DNA of 64,000 nt from Paenibacillus faecis (GTDB taxonomy: Bacteria > Bacillota > Bacilli > Paenibacillales > Paenibacillaceae): positions 1,192,840-1,256,839 of the forward strand of contig NZ_VSDO01000001.1 in NCBI RefSeq assembly GCF_008084145.1, in the 5' to 3' direction. Position 1 is the stretch's first letter. Every line of letters starts with the position of its first letter. Below the pieces are notes generated by a model. The model ran no database searches, was not told where the DNA came from, and saw only the letters and a program-made list of their open reading frames with translations. A program made the position numbers and the translations under genes. This document shows positions 32,755-42,227 of the stretch, piece after piece.

Positions 32755-34350
32755 CTATGGCCGCAGCATGCTGTAGATTTGCCGCATATCCAAGTGGGAT
32801 TCCACATGATCCGCCAGCCGGTTAAACGCGGCCTCTTTCCGTGAATCGGCCGCTAACTGCGACTTCAGAGGGGGGAGCCCCTTGTCCGCGCGTACGGCGT
32901 TCAACCAGGACCGCCGCCAGGCGTCGTTTTGGAACACCCCGTGCAGATAGGTGCCAAACACCCTCCCGTCCTTTCGTGCGGTCCCCTCAAACCGGTCGGT
33001 TCCATCCGGCTCGCGGATGAAAAATACCGGGACCGTTTCGGATACGGGCGTGTCGCTTACGTTCCGCATCGGCTCCGTCCGTCCCGCATGAATCTCGTAA
33101 CCGCTGATCGGAAATCCGCGTCCCGCCGAGTCTGCAAAACCCGCAATCCCGGGCAGCGTGCTCCCGCCGACGCGAATCGTCGTCTTGCCCGGAAGAAACG
33201 TCGTCTCCACCGGCAGCCAGCCCAAACCTGCGGCCGCGCGGGGAACCGCGGATTCCACGGCTTCGGGATCATGAAGCTGCCGGCCAAGCATTTGGTAACC
33301 GCCGCAGATGCCGACAAGCCGGGTGTTACGCCGGCCCTCCAGAAATTCGCGAATCGCGCGCTCCAACCCCTGCTCACGCAAAAACTCCAGATCGCCGATC
33401 GTATCTTTGGATCCCGGCAGTATGACGATGTCGGGGGTACCGAGCTGATCGGCATGCTGAACATAACGCAAGGACACATCCGGTTCCGAAGAAAGAATGT
33501 CGAAATCGGTGAAATTCGATATTCGGGGATAGCGGATCACCGCGATATCCAGCTCCCGGCCGGCCGTCGGACGTGACGAGTACGTATCCAGCACCACCGA
33601 ATCCTCCGCTTCGATGTCCAGATCCGGCATAAAGGGCAGTACGCCCAACACGGGAATCCCCGTCCGCTTCTCGAGCCAGTCCAGACCCGGCCGCAAAAGC
33701 GCCAGATCTCCCCGGAACTTGTTAATGATAAATCCTTTGACCCGGGCCCGCTCCTCCGGTTCCAGCAGTTCCAGGGTACCGACCAGAAACGCAAATACGC
33801 CGCCGCGGTCGATATCGGCCACAAGAATCACCGGCGCATCCGCCCATCCGGCCAGATTCATGTTGACGATGTCGCGATGCTTCAGGTTGATTTCCGCCGG
33901 GCTTCCGGCGCCTTCCATCACGACGATATCGTACTTATGCCGCAGCCGCCCGAGCGCTTCCATCACCAAAGGCTTGGCCACCGGCAGGAACTCCTCCCGG
34001 TAGCCCGCAGCGCTAAGATGGGCGTGCGGCTTGCCGTGTACCACCACCTGGGACCGCATTTCCCCCGTAGGCTTTAGCAGTACGGGATTCATGTCCGTCG
34101 TCGCGGGGATGCCGCAAGCCTCCGCCTGAATCCCTTGCGCGCGGCCGATCTCCAACCCGTCCTCGGTCACGTAAGAATTTAAAGCCATATTCTGCGACTT
34201 AAATGGGGCCGTACGAAATCCGGCGCGGGTAAAAATCCGGCACAGCGCGGTGACGATTACACTTTTGCCCACATCGGAGGCCGTCCCCTGCACCATGAGC
34301 ACTTTCCCCTGCCCCGGCTCGGATTCCCGGTTTTGGACCGCTTCATTCAT
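32755..34350 (-). CDS. cobQ: Cobyric acid synthase
   Basis: 531 aa. ATP- and glutamine-dependent amidation of adenosylcobyrinic acid a,c-diamide at side chains b, d, e and g. N-terminal dethiobiotin-synthetase-like ATPase (MVQGTASDVGKSVIVTALCR; VADIDRGGVFA) and C-terminal class I glutamine amidotransferase with nucleophile Cys in VGICGGYQMLG and His in GTYLHGVF. Slightly longer than typical (about 490-510). Last gene of the cobalamin riboswitch operon, 54 bp after cobS. The ring-building enzymes are absent from this window. Confidence 0.94.
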   Translation of the reverse strand: MNEAVQNRESEPGQGKVLMVQGTASDVGKSVIVTALCRIFTRAGFRTAPFKSQNMALNSYVTEDGLEIGRAQGIQAEACGIPATTDMNPVLLKPTGEMRSQVVVHGKPHAHLSAAGYREEFLPVAKPLVMEALGRLRHKYDIVVMEGAGSPAEINLKHRDIVNMNLAGWADAPVILVADIDRGGVFAFLVGTLELLEPEERARVKGFIINKFRGDLALLRPGLDWLEKRTGIPVLGVLPFMPDLDIEAEDSVVLDTYSSRPTAGRELDIAVIRYPRISNFTDFDILSSEPDVSLRYVQHADQLGTPDIVILPGSKDTIGDLEFLREQGLERAIREFLEGRRNTRLVGICGGYQMLGRQLHDPEAVESAVPRAAAGLGWLPVETTFLPGKTTIRVGGSTLPGIAGFADSAGRGFPISGYEIHAGRTEPMRNVSDTPVSETVPVFFIREPDGTDRFEGTARKDGRVFGTYLHGVFQNDAWRRSWLNAVRADKGLPPLKSQLAADSRKEAAFNRLADHVESHLDMRQIYSMLRP

Positions 34351-34403
34351 CCCTCTCGCCTCCCTTGCTCCTAATACTGTCGCGGGGTTACCTTCCTAAC
34401 CGT

Positions 34404-35216
34404 CTATGCTGTCTGAAAAACAACAACCGCCAGCACAAGCAGCAGCGCCTCCAGCCCTTCGTTCATCGCCCCGTAGGTGTCGCCCGTCAATCCGCCCAGT
34501 TTGGAGCAAATTTTGCCGGCGGCCAGCGAACCGGCCGCTGCCGTCAGCACCGGAGCGGCGACAAAGTAAACGCCTAGCCGCAGCAGACCCGGACCGTCCC
34601 CCGGCAACAATGCCGTCAGGCTCAATCCGGCGGCGGTCAACACCAAGGCGCTGATCGCTGCTTGTACGGTGTCCTTCGCTTTCAGGCCGCGAAACAGGCC
34701 CGCCAGACCTTCGCCCTCACGCGCGGTCGGCCATTTGGACATGGCGCGGGCCATAAACCAACGGCTCCACACGGGGGCCGTCAGGAGCGCCGCTCCCGCC
34801 GGCAGGCTGCCCGCCGCGAGCAGCGAAGTCAACAGTGAAGCCTTTAGCAGAAGCAGCAAAACGCAAGCGAGCACCCCCATCGCCCCTACGCGGCTGTCCT
34901 TCATGATTTCCAGCATTTTTTCGCGGGAACGGTAGCTTAACAGGGCATCCGCCGAATCCATCCAGCCGTCCAGATGCAATCCGCCCGTGAGCCAGACCCA
35001 GAGGATCAAAGCGATCACCGCCGCCGGGAACACGGGGAGCGCCTGCGCCGACAGAACTCCCCCTACCCAAACGGCAAGCCCGATCGCGGCGCCGACCAGC
35101 GGATAGTGCTTGACGCTTTGTTTAAGCAGCTCCGGGGTAAAATCCAGCTCCGCCTTAACCGGAAACCGGGACAGAAATTGAAAAGCGGCCAGGATAGGCC
35201 GTCCTTTTTGTGTCAT
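34404..35216 (-). CDS. cobS: Adenosylcobinamide-GDP ribazoletransferase (cobalamin synthase)
   Basis: 270 aa integral membrane enzyme with about six to seven hydrophobic segments. Joins alpha-ribazole(-phosphate) to AdoCbi-GDP in the final assembly step. Conserved FLSRFPV near residue 16, and the acidic motif GGLHLDGWMDSADAL at about 89-103, which binds Mg2+. The ATG at 35216 overlaps the cobU stop by 4 bp. Confidence 0.94.
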   Translation of the reverse strand: MTQKGRPILAAFQFLSRFPVKAELDFTPELLKQSVKHYPLVGAAIGLAVWVGGVLSAQALPVFPAAVIALILWVWLTGGLHLDGWMDSADALLSYRSREKMLEIMKDSRVGAMGVLACVLLLLLKASLLTSLLAAGSLPAGAALLTAPVWSRWFMARAMSKWPTAREGEGLAGLFRGLKAKDTVQAAISALVLTAAGLSLTALLPGDGPGLLRLGVYFVAAPVLTAAAGSLAAGKICSKLGGLTGDTYGAMNEGLEALLLVLAVVVFQTA

Positions 35217-35782
35217 AGCAAATACTCCCTGCTTTTCAGTTCGATCGGAATACCCGCCGTCACCAAAAAGACCTGGTCCGAAATTTCGGCGATCCTCTGG
35301 TTCAGGATGCCGGCGTAATCCCGGTACAGCCGGCCGAGCGGGTACTCGGGAACGATTCCGCTGCCCACTTCATTCGTCACCAGAACGAGCGTCCCCGGAT
35401 AGGCGGCGACCGCTTCCTGCAAGCGCGCAATCTCGCGGGTCAGCGCGTCTTCGGTGGCCCGCCCTTCGGCCTCCGCGGCCAGAAGCACGTTCGACAGCCA
35501 AAGTGTCAGGCAGTCGACCAGCACGCAAGAGTCCGGGTGAAAGCCGTCATATCCCGGCAGTTCCCTCAACAGCCCAGCAAGCCGAAGCGGTTCCTCCAAC
35601 GTTGTCCAGGGATAGCGGCTATCCTCGCGCTGAAGGCGATGGCGATCGATCCGCAGACGCATTTCCTCGTCGAAGGCCTGCGCGGTCGCCACATACCATC
35701 CCGACGGAGCATGCTTCATGCACCAGCGTTCGGCGAACGAGCTTTTTCCGCTGCGGGCCCCTCCCGTCACCGTTACGATCAT
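35213..35782 (-). CDS. cobU: Adenosylcobinamide kinase / adenosylcobinamide-phosphate guanylyltransferase
   Basis: 189 aa. P-loop GGARSGKSSFAERW at about 7-20, then VDCLTLWLSNVLL and VTNEVGSGIVPEYPLGRLYR, all CobU hallmarks. The guanylylated histidine is expected in DRHRLQRE. Phosphorylates adenosylcobinamide, then attaches GMP to give AdoCbi-GDP for CobS. The start overlaps the cobT stop and the stop overlaps the cobS start, each by 4 bp, so translation of cobT-U-S is tightly coupled. Confidence 0.94.
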   Translation of the reverse strand: MIVTVTGGARSGKSSFAERWCMKHAPSGWYVATAQAFDEEMRLRIDRHRLQREDSRYPWTTLEEPLRLAGLLRELPGYDGFHPDSCVLVDCLTLWLSNVLLAAEAEGRATEDALTREIARLQEAVAAYPGTLVLVTNEVGSGIVPEYPLGRLYRDYAGILNQRIAEISDQVFLVTAGIPIELKSREYLL

Positions 35783-36879
35783 AACCCGTTCCCTCCGTTT
35801 TCCGGGGTACCGTCTTTGGCATTCTCGTGCGAGGTCGAAACTCCCGCGCCCTGGAAGGTGGCCATTTCGGCCATAATCCGGCAGGCCGCGTCCAGCAGAT
35901 GAAGCGCCAGGACGCCGCCCGTTCCTTCTCCCAAGCGCATCTCCAGATGCAGCATCGGCTCAAGCCCCAGAAGGCTGAGCAGTTGGGCATGCCCTTGCTC
36001 CTGGGAAACGTGCGAAGCGATCATGTACCCCGCGGATTCCGGCGCGATCCGCTGCGCCGCCAGCGCCGCAACGCTGGAAATAAACCCGTCGATCACCACG
36101 GGACAGCGGTTGGCCGCGGCGCCCAGAATGACACCGGTCAAGCCGGCGATTTCCAAGCCGCCCAGTTTGGCGAGCGTTCCGATCGGATCGGCGGGATCGG
36201 GGCGGTTGCATGCCAGGGCTCTATCGACCACGCCCACTTTATGTCGCCAGCGCTCCTCGCTGATTCCCGTCCCCCGGCCTACGGTTTCCCGTGCCGGGAT
36301 CCCGGTAAAGGCGCTCATTAACGCAGCGCTGGCCGTCGTGTTGCCGATCCCCATCTCCCCGGTCACGAAACACCCGACGCCACGCGCTGCCGCCTGCTTC
36401 ACGATTTCGAAGCCGACGAGGATCGCCGCCTCGGCCTCCTCCCGGCTCATCGCCGGACCGACAGCGATGTTGCCTGTGCCGTACCGGATTTTCTTCGCGA
36501 TCAAATCCGGATGCTCGATATCGGCGTCGACACCGATATCCACGCACATCACCTCCGCGCCGGCCTGCCGGGCCAGCACGTTGACCGCCGCGCCGCCGGC
36601 AAGGAAATTCCGCACCATTTGCGGAGTAACCTCGGCGGGAAACGCGCTGATTCCTTCCGCGCAAACACCGTGATCGGCTGCCATAACGACGACGGCGCTC
36701 TTGGGGAAGGAGGTTGCCACTCGCCCCGTGATTCCCGCCAGCTTCATCGCCACGCTTTCCAGCTTGCCCAAACTGCCCGGTGGCTTGGTCAAGCTATCCA
36801 AGTGCAGTTGGGCTGCGGCGGCCGCCTTGGCGTCCAGTGCGGAAATCGAACGAGCTATCTCCTTAACGCTTTGAAGCAT
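35779..36879 (-). CDS. cobT: Nicotinate-nucleotide:dimethylbenzimidazole phosphoribosyltransferase
   Basis: 366 aa, standard length. Activates the lower ligand base to alpha-ribazole phosphate. Seen motifs: LDSLTKPPGSLGKLE near 27-41, VVMAADHGVCAEGISAFP, FVTGEMGIGNTTASAAL, and E335 in the C-terminal LRLGEGTGGVLAL, the catalytic base region. The ATG at 36879 follows AAGGAGG. It comes 92 bp after btuD, the largest gap before cobS in the operon, yet I see no terminator there. Confidence 0.95.
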   Translation of the reverse strand: MLQSVKEIARSISALDAKAAAAAQLHLDSLTKPPGSLGKLESVAMKLAGITGRVATSFPKSAVVVMAADHGVCAEGISAFPAEVTPQMVRNFLAGGAAVNVLARQAGAEVMCVDIGVDADIEHPDLIAKKIRYGTGNIAVGPAMSREEAEAAILVGFEIVKQAAARGVGCFVTGEMGIGNTTASAALMSAFTGIPARETVGRGTGISEERWRHKVGVVDRALACNRPDPADPIGTLAKLGGLEIAGLTGVILGAAANRCPVVIDGFISSVAALAAQRIAPESAGYMIASHVSQEQGHAQLLSLLGLEPMLHLEMRLGEGTGGVLALHLLDAACRIMAEMATFQGAGVSTSHENAKDGTPENGGNGL

Positions 36880-36971
36880 CGGAAAACGCCTCCTTGAATA
36901 ACCTTAGATTGATTGTCTTCTTTATTGATTTTATCCGCAGACTTTATGAGGGAGAGCGCGCCGAGTCCGGA

Positions 36972-37766
36972 TCAACGCGGCATGATGTTCTCCGCTTTTC
37001 GGAGCAGCAGTTGCGGGGCTCCCGAATCGGGATGTGGAATACGGTAAGACTTCACATGAAACACACTTTCCAGGGTTTCCGGCACGAGAATGTCGCCCGG
37101 AGCTCCCTGACCGGCAATGCGCCCGCCGTTCAGCACGAGCAGACGGTCGCAGTAAAGTGATGCCAGGTTTAAATCGTGCATCACGGAAACGACCGTCAAG
37201 CCCTCCTCCCGCTGCCAACCGGCGATGAGATCCATAAACTGCATTTGATAGCGGATATCCAGGTAAGTGGTCGGCTCATCGAGCAGGACGATCTCCGGCT
37301 GCTGTGCCATCACTTTGGCCAGAGCGGCCCGCTGCCTTTGTCCCCCGCTCAGATTGCTGAGCGGTCGATGCGCCAGTTCCTCAAGCTCCATTCTCTTCAT
37401 GATCCGCTGAAGCAGTTCTTCCGCCCCGCCCTGTTTTTCCCGGCCACGCCAGTCCTGATAAGCAAACCTGCCCATCTCGATGACTTCACGGACCGTGTAG
37501 GCGATCGGAGGAAGCCCGTCCTGCTGCAGCACCGCCAGCTTCCGGGACAGATCTTTTCGCCCGTAGGAGGACAAAGAGCGCCCGGCCAAGGAGATTTCTC
37601 CCCGATCGGGCGCTTCGACGCCGGAGAGCAGGCTGAGCAACGTGCTTTTCCCGCTGCCGTTCGGGCCGATCACGCCCCAAAACTCCCCGGGCGCAATGCT
37701 CCAGTCAATGTCCTGCAAGGCTTTAAATTTCCCGTAGCACTTGGTGACCTCCTTAACCTGGATCAT
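36972..37766 (-). CDS. btuD: Cobalamin/corrinoid ABC transporter ATP-binding protein
   Basis: 264 aa. FecE/BtuD-type ATPase: Walker A GPNGSGKS (about 35-42), signature LSGGQRQR, Walker B IVLLDEPT, and H-loop VMHDLN. Operon position under a cobalamin riboswitch makes corrinoids the likely cargo rather than siderophores, which sequence alone would not decide. The ATG overlaps the btuC stop by 4 bp. Confidence 0.9.
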   Translation of the reverse strand: MIQVKEVTKCYGKFKALQDIDWSIAPGEFWGVIGPNGSGKSTLLSLLSGVEAPDRGEISLAGRSLSSYGRKDLSRKLAVLQQDGLPPIAYTVREVIEMGRFAYQDWRGREKQGGAEELLQRIMKRMELEELAHRPLSNLSGGQRQRAALAKVMAQQPEIVLLDEPTTYLDIRYQMQFMDLIAGWQREEGLTVVSVMHDLNLASLYCDRLLVLNGGRIAGQGAPGDILVPETLESVFHVKSYRIPHPDSGAPQLLLRKAENIMPR

Positions 37767-38809
37767 GACAGTTCCTTCTCCCTTGCTCTTTTTTTACGAT
37801 ACAGCAAATAAGCGAAAAACGGCGCTCCGACAAAAGCCGTTACAACCCCGAGCGGAATTTCCGTGGGCGCGAGCAGCGAACGGGCCGCCAGGTCGCTCCA
37901 CATCATGAAAATGCCGCCTCCGATCGCGGAGAGCGGGATAATCAGGCGATAGTCCGGTCCGGTGATCAGCCGGATCATATGGGGAACGACGAGGCCCACA
38001 AACCCGATGACTCCCGACACGGATACCGCTGCCGCCGTCATAAGCGTAGCGACGAGGAGGATGAGCAGTTTGGTTCCCTCCACGTTTAATCCGGAATGGG
38101 CCGCCTGCCGTTCTCCCAAGGCAAACAGGTTCAACGAACGGGCCCGGCTCCACAGAAACAACCCGCCCAGCGCCAAATATGGAAGCAGGATGGCCGTATA
38201 GGACCATCCCCTCAGACTCAAGCTGCCCATGGTCCAGTACATGATCTGGTTCACGGTCTCCTTGGACATCGCCGTCAGGAACGAGACGACGGCACCCAGA
38301 AAGGACTGCATGACCACACCGGACAGGATCAGGCTTTCAATCGGTATTTTGCCGTTTTCCCGGGCCAGCCACATGACGATCCATAACGTAGCCGCCCCGG
38401 TGAGAAAAGCGACGACAGGCAGGGTAAACACGCCGATAAGCGAAAACTGCCAGCCGAAAAAAATCAATACGGCCGCGCCCACGGCAGAGCCGGAGGAAAC
38501 CCCGAGGGTGAACGGATCGGCGAGCGGATTGCGCAGCACGCCCTGAAAGGCAGCGCCCGCAACCGCCAGCGACGCCCCGACCAGAAGGCCGAGAAGCACG
38601 CGAGGCAGCCGGACTTGCATCACAATTTGCTCCGAAGCCGTATCCCAGGTCGGCTCAATCCAATGGCCCATGCCCGGAAGGCGATGCAGCAGGATCTTCG
38701 CGATCTCAAGGACCGGCATTTTGACGGAGCCGAATCCCACACAGACCAGCAGGGTAAGAATCAGCAGCCCGAGGCCTATAAATCCGTAGCCTGCCAGTTT
38801 GTTCCTCAC
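37763..38809 (-). CDS. btuC: Cobalamin/corrinoid ABC transporter permease
   Basis: 348 aa FecCD/BtuC family membrane protein with about ten helices. Family signatures: RLPRVLLGLLVGASLAVAGA, FQGVLRNPLADPFTLGVSSG and VSVSGVIGFVGLVVPHMIRL. Forms the translocation channel with BtuD; receives substrate from BtuF. Overlaps both neighbours by 4 bp. Confidence 0.92.
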   Translation of the reverse strand: MRNKLAGYGFIGLGLLILTLLVCVGFGSVKMPVLEIAKILLHRLPGMGHWIEPTWDTASEQIVMQVRLPRVLLGLLVGASLAVAGAAFQGVLRNPLADPFTLGVSSGSAVGAAVLIFFGWQFSLIGVFTLPVVAFLTGAATLWIVMWLARENGKIPIESLILSGVVMQSFLGAVVSFLTAMSKETVNQIMYWTMGSLSLRGWSYTAILLPYLALGGLFLWSRARSLNLFALGERQAAHSGLNVEGTKLLILLVATLMTAAAVSVSGVIGFVGLVVPHMIRLITGPDYRLIIPLSAIGGGIFMMWSDLAARSLLAPTEIPLGVVTAFVGAPFFAYLLYRKKRAREKELS

Positions 38810-39816
38810 GGCTGAATCAAATCCGGGTAAATCGCGTTAGCCACATCGATAAGCCCTTTGGTCACACGTGGACCGGGACGGCTCAGCAGGTTGTCGTCCA
38901 ACCCGATAATGCGGCCTTCCTTGACCGCGGTGATCTGGTCCCAGCCTCCGCGGCTCTTGATAATATCGGCGAGCGTCCGGTTATTCTCGTCAACCACGCT
39001 TTTGGCGTAAAGAATAACATCCGGATTCGCTTTGATAATGTTCTCTTCGTTAATTTCGTTCCAACCGGTAAGGTCGGAAGCGACATTTTCTCCGCCGGCC
39101 AGCGTAATCATTTCATCCATAAATTCACCCTTGCCGACCGTCCAGCCCGGCGAGAATTCGATATAGACCTTCTTCTTCTGATCGGCCGGCAGCTTGCCTA
39201 CCGCTTCCTTGACCTTATCCAACTCGGCCTGCATTTGGCCGGTAACCTCGCCGGCTTCCTTCTGGCGATCCGTAATTTGACCGACCAACCGGATGTTCGC
39301 CATGACCTCTTCCATCGTTTTTGCGTTGGAACGGAACACTTTCAAACCGAGATCACTCAGGCTTTTCACCGTTTCATCACCAACCAGGCTCCCCGCCAGA
39401 ACGAGGTCCGGCTGAGCCGCAACGACCGCTTCCACATTAACCTGGAAACCGCCCATTCTCGGCTTGTCTTTTACGGCTTCCGGATAATCGTCATTGTCGG
39501 AAACGCCGACAACCTGCTCATCCAGTCCCAGGGCAAACAGCCCTTCGGTTTCCGACGGGGCCAGCGACACGATGCGCTGCGGCGCCGATTCGAACGTAAA
39601 CTCCGTGCCGTAACCGTCTTTTACGGTCAGCGGATAAGTCGTTTTAAGGCTTTCCTGGTCCGCTGCGTTCGACGTATCCTTCGGCGTCTCCTGCTGCTGG
39701 GCTTGTCCCTCTTTGGCGCCCTCCGCGGCATTTTTACCGTTCGCCCCGCAGCCTGCAGTGACGAGCAACAGAATGGCCAGAAGCCAGATCCCCCAGATCT
39801 TAGTCCACTTTTTCAT
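38806..39816 (-). CDS. btuF: Cobalamin/corrinoid-binding lipoprotein
   Basis: 336 aa. Lipobox VTAGC (C23) and a charged linker, followed by a class III periplasmic-binding fold with APQRIVSLAPSETEGLFALG and a second lobe carrying GRIIGLDDNLLSRPGPRVTKG. The last motif is typical of BtuF-like proteins. First gene of the operon and directly behind the riboswitch terminator, so its expression should fall when adenosylcobalamin is abundant. Confidence 0.92.
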   Translation of the reverse strand: MKKWTKIWGIWLLAILLLVTAGCGANGKNAAEGAKEGQAQQQETPKDTSNAADQESLKTTYPLTVKDGYGTEFTFESAPQRIVSLAPSETEGLFALGLDEQVVGVSDNDDYPEAVKDKPRMGGFQVNVEAVVAAQPDLVLAGSLVGDETVKSLSDLGLKVFRSNAKTMEEVMANIRLVGQITDRQKEAGEVTGQMQAELDKVKEAVGKLPADQKKKVYIEFSPGWTVGKGEFMDEMITLAGGENVASDLTGWNEINEENIIKANPDVILYAKSVVDENNRTLADIIKSRGGWDQITAVKEGRIIGLDDNLLSRPGPRVTKGLIDVANAIYPDLIQP

Positions 39817-39895
39817 CTCTTTCTCTCCTTCTGTGTCTGTAATTCTAGAATAGCCTGCCTGGTGAGCAGCAACTCAACTCCGATGTCTCTTCATG

Positions 39896-39924
39896 AAGAA
39901 AAACCCATCCTAGCGGATGGGTTA
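39896..39924 (-). terminator. Cobalamin riboswitch expression platform (terminator)
   Basis: Minus strand: AACCCATCC, loop GCTA, GGATGGGTT, then a T-run. It lies between the aptamer and btuF and should form when cobalamin is bound. Confidence 0.85.
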
Positions 39925-40029
39925 CGTCTACAAAGTTATAGGGGAGACCGTCGTCATATTCCGGTGCCGGAACGCTGGGATCACTCCTCTAAGCAGAACG
40001 TTATCCTTTCCTCGAAGGACCGTCTATCC

Positions 40030-40235
40030 TTCCCGTGGCAGGTCTCCTGACTTCCAGGTTCCGACGAACGCCCGGCCTTCCCATCATACTGTGGCGTACG
40101 ACAGTGGCATGCTTGGGCGCGTCCCTGTATACAGTGGCGGGACCGTGCCGGAGTTTCACCGGCTTCCCTTTTAACCCTTGGCTCGCAAACTTGCGGGCTT
40201 CGGGACCGACGGGTATTTCCGTATTCGCTTGAATC
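40030..40235 (-). promoter_or_regulatory. Cobalamin riboswitch aptamer
   Basis: Minus strand reads GGGAAGCCGGTGAAACTCCG, then CACGGTCCCGCCACTGTA (B12 box GCCACTG) and later AAGTCAGGAGACCTGCC, the three conserved blocks of the class I AdoCbl aptamer in correct order. With the terminator at 39896-39924 it is predicted to switch off btuFCD-cobTUSQ transcription in response to adenosylcobalamin. The intervening 39925-40030 presumably holds the antiterminator arm. Confidence 0.95.
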
Positions 40236-40291
40236 CAGGCGATCTATCTCTTTTGGATTATAGGGGAAAAGCCGAGAACTTACAATACGAA

Positions 40292-40317
40292 AGAAACCGT
40301 CCCGTGATACGGTTTCG
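40292..40317 (-). terminator. Terminator of the TRM11-like gene
   Basis: GAAACCGT / ACGGTTTC stem, followed on the minus strand by TTTCG. It lies just after the stop at 40354 and upstream of the cobalamin riboswitch. Confidence 0.65.
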
Positions 40318-40353
40318 CCAAATATTCATTTTGCCCGGGAAGAGCGCTGACGC

Positions 40354-41310
40354 TCAGCTGCACACCCAAACGCTTCGCACAAAAGAGCCCTTCGTTACTT
40401 TGGCAAAGCCCTGAATTTGAAACCCCGCCCGGCGCAATTCCGGCTCCAGTTCTTCCGACGATACGACCACCGAAGTGTCGCTGAACCGGCGCAGGCTCAA
40501 CAGCATCGCACGTTTCTCCTCCAAAGGAAGAACGGAACATAAATTGTAAGGCATATCCAGAATCGCCGCGTCAAAGCGATCGTCAATTTCATGCATATTC
40601 CCGATGCCGACAAGTTCTTCATGATGATATCCGAAATGGGCCAGGTTGACCCTCGCGCCGCGGATCGCCAGCGGATTGATATCCCGTCCCACAATGTCGA
40701 TCCTCATCGATAGGGCCTCGATCAGTACATTGCCCATCCCGCAGCAGGGATCGACCGCACGGAACCCGGAGACAACGGGAACGGCGATATTTACCAGACT
40801 TCGGGCCAGGGTGGCGGAAAGCCCTGTAGAATAATTCCGGGGCTTATGTTTATGCCTCTGCCAAACAGGATCCGCCGGCTCGCATATGCCAAGTCTCCAC
40901 GACTCCCCGTCATGCAACAGACCGAACAGGACGTCCGGCTGCCTCATCTCGGCCGTGCCCCGAATATGAGCCCCGACCGTTCTCTCCAAGCGGCGCTGGT
41001 CTTCGTAACTGCGAGGCGTACCGTTTTTGAGATATTTGACTTTGAAGGTCTTCCCCTTCAAGTCAAGTTTCTCCGCAAGGGATAAAACCTCCTCGAGCGA
41101 GCCGCTTCTGGCCAACACCCTCATTTCCATGGAAATGAAAGGGCTCCGGCTCGCTCCGATAGCGGTTTTGCTTTCCATAAAGGAATGTGCTCCGGGCTCT
41201 TGCCCAAACAAGCTGCGAAGCTCAAGCCTGCACAATTCTCTCTCGTTCTCGTGGCACGCATAGGGGTAGATGTAATTGTAACTACTTTGAGAATTCCGAT
41301 ACCAATCCAC
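40354..41310 (-). CDS. TRM11-like RNA methyltransferase (THUMP-type N-domain plus SAM methyltransferase)
   Basis: 318 aa. The C-terminal UPF0020/TRM11-type methyltransferase has SAM motif I AVDPCCGMGNVLIEAL and the catalytic DMPYNL (DPPY-type motif IV). The N-terminal about 150 residues fit a degenerate THUMP/ferredoxin-like RNA-binding region. Relatives methylate guanosine in tRNA or rRNA, which is the best guess here, though DPPY-type enzymes also act on DNA. Same orientation as the repair-like pair upstream, with a 113-bp gap containing a GTAAGGC/GCCTTAC hairpin. Confidence 0.8.
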   Translation of the reverse strand: MDWYRNSQSSYNYIYPYACHENERELCRLELRSLFGQEPGAHSFMESKTAIGASRSPFISMEMRVLARSGSLEEVLSLAEKLDLKGKTFKVKYLKNGTPRSYEDQRRLERTVGAHIRGTAEMRQPDVLFGLLHDGESWRLGICEPADPVWQRHKHKPRNYSTGLSATLARSLVNIAVPVVSGFRAVDPCCGMGNVLIEALSMRIDIVGRDINPLAIRGARVNLAHFGYHHEELVGIGNMHEIDDRFDAAILDMPYNLCSVLPLEEKRAMLLSLRRFSDTSVVVSSEELEPELRRAGFQIQGFAKVTKGSFVRSVWVCS

Positions 41311-41423
41311 GTTCCGTCTCCTTCTTCACATTGCTCTCGCTTGGGGCAATTTGGCCCACGTAAGGCAAGGCTAAGCCATACAGGCCTTACATCCTCTGAA
41401 CCATTGTACCAGAAGATCGCGGC

Positions 41424-42227
41424 TTACCGTAAACGCTTCGGGGAGGGGGCCGCCGATCGATGGCTCTGCTGCATTTCCGTTAACTGTGCCCAGTAACGTT
41501 GGGGCATATGGGAAAGCCTGGCCCGGGGATTATTTCTTTCCCGGATCGCCACCGTATCATAAAATTGCTTCCACAGTCTCCGGTATGACATCTCCTCTTG
41601 GCTCGGCTCGGGCAATACAAGCTCGTCCAGACGAAAAAGTCCCACCCGTTCTGTAAGCGGACCCTCCTGCTTCTGCATCAATGCTTGTCCATGAGTCTTG
41701 TCATAAATCAGAAACGATTCCCTCCGGTACCGATCGCAGAAATGGGAGGCCAGCAGCGGCAGCACCTGATTCTTGGGCTCGATAATTGCGACAAGAATAT
41801 CGCCATAATCCGAGAACCGAACGAATCCCAAATAAGCGTGACTTTCCGTCTTTAAATGCTTTACCGCCTTCCGCAGCCGGTGGACCGTATCCTCCGTCAG
41901 CATATTCATAACCGTACGTCCATATTGAAAGCCAAGCCTCAAAAAACGGTACAGCAGCAACTCCTTATCGGCCACGCAAGTAAGAAAGCCGCAGCGGATC
42001 AGTTCCTGCGCGTCCGGACCGATTTTGGCGCCGATTCCCTTGTAGACTCTGGAAGCCTTCACCAAATCGGTCTCGACCCATACCGCATCGAACAGGGTAT
42101 AAAGACAATCGTCACCCGGCCGTATGTCCACCGCCTCTTCTTTACGGTCATAGCTTTCAAACACACAGCTGAGAAAACCGTCAAAACTGCCGTCGTAAAC
42201 GTAAGCGGATTGGCGGGTCCAACTCAT
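41424..42227 (-). CDS. TIGR03915-like putative DNA metabolism/repair protein (partner of the radical SAM protein)
   Basis: 267 aa. Recognised by its opening (YVYDGSFDGFLSCVFESYDR), the mid-protein KAVKHLKTESHAYLGFVRF and the C-terminal MSYRRLWKQFYDTVAIRERN ... RLSHMPQRYWAQLTE. It belongs to the family that always sits beside the TIGR03916 radical SAM protein and in some species is fused to a uracil-DNA-glycosylase domain. No glycosylase domain is present here. Activity is not established. The ATG overlaps the radical SAM stop by 4 bp. Controlled by the LexA-box promoter at 43554-43582. Confidence 0.85.
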   Translation of the reverse strand: MSWTRQSAYVYDGSFDGFLSCVFESYDRKEEAVDIRPGDDCLYTLFDAVWVETDLVKASRVYKGIGAKIGPDAQELIRCGFLTCVADKELLLYRFLRLGFQYGRTVMNMLTEDTVHRLRKAVKHLKTESHAYLGFVRFSDYGDILVAIIEPKNQVLPLLASHFCDRYRRESFLIYDKTHGQALMQKQEGPLTERVGLFRLDELVLPEPSQEEMSYRRLWKQFYDTVAIRERNNPRARLSHMPQRYWAQLTEMQQSHRSAAPSPKRLR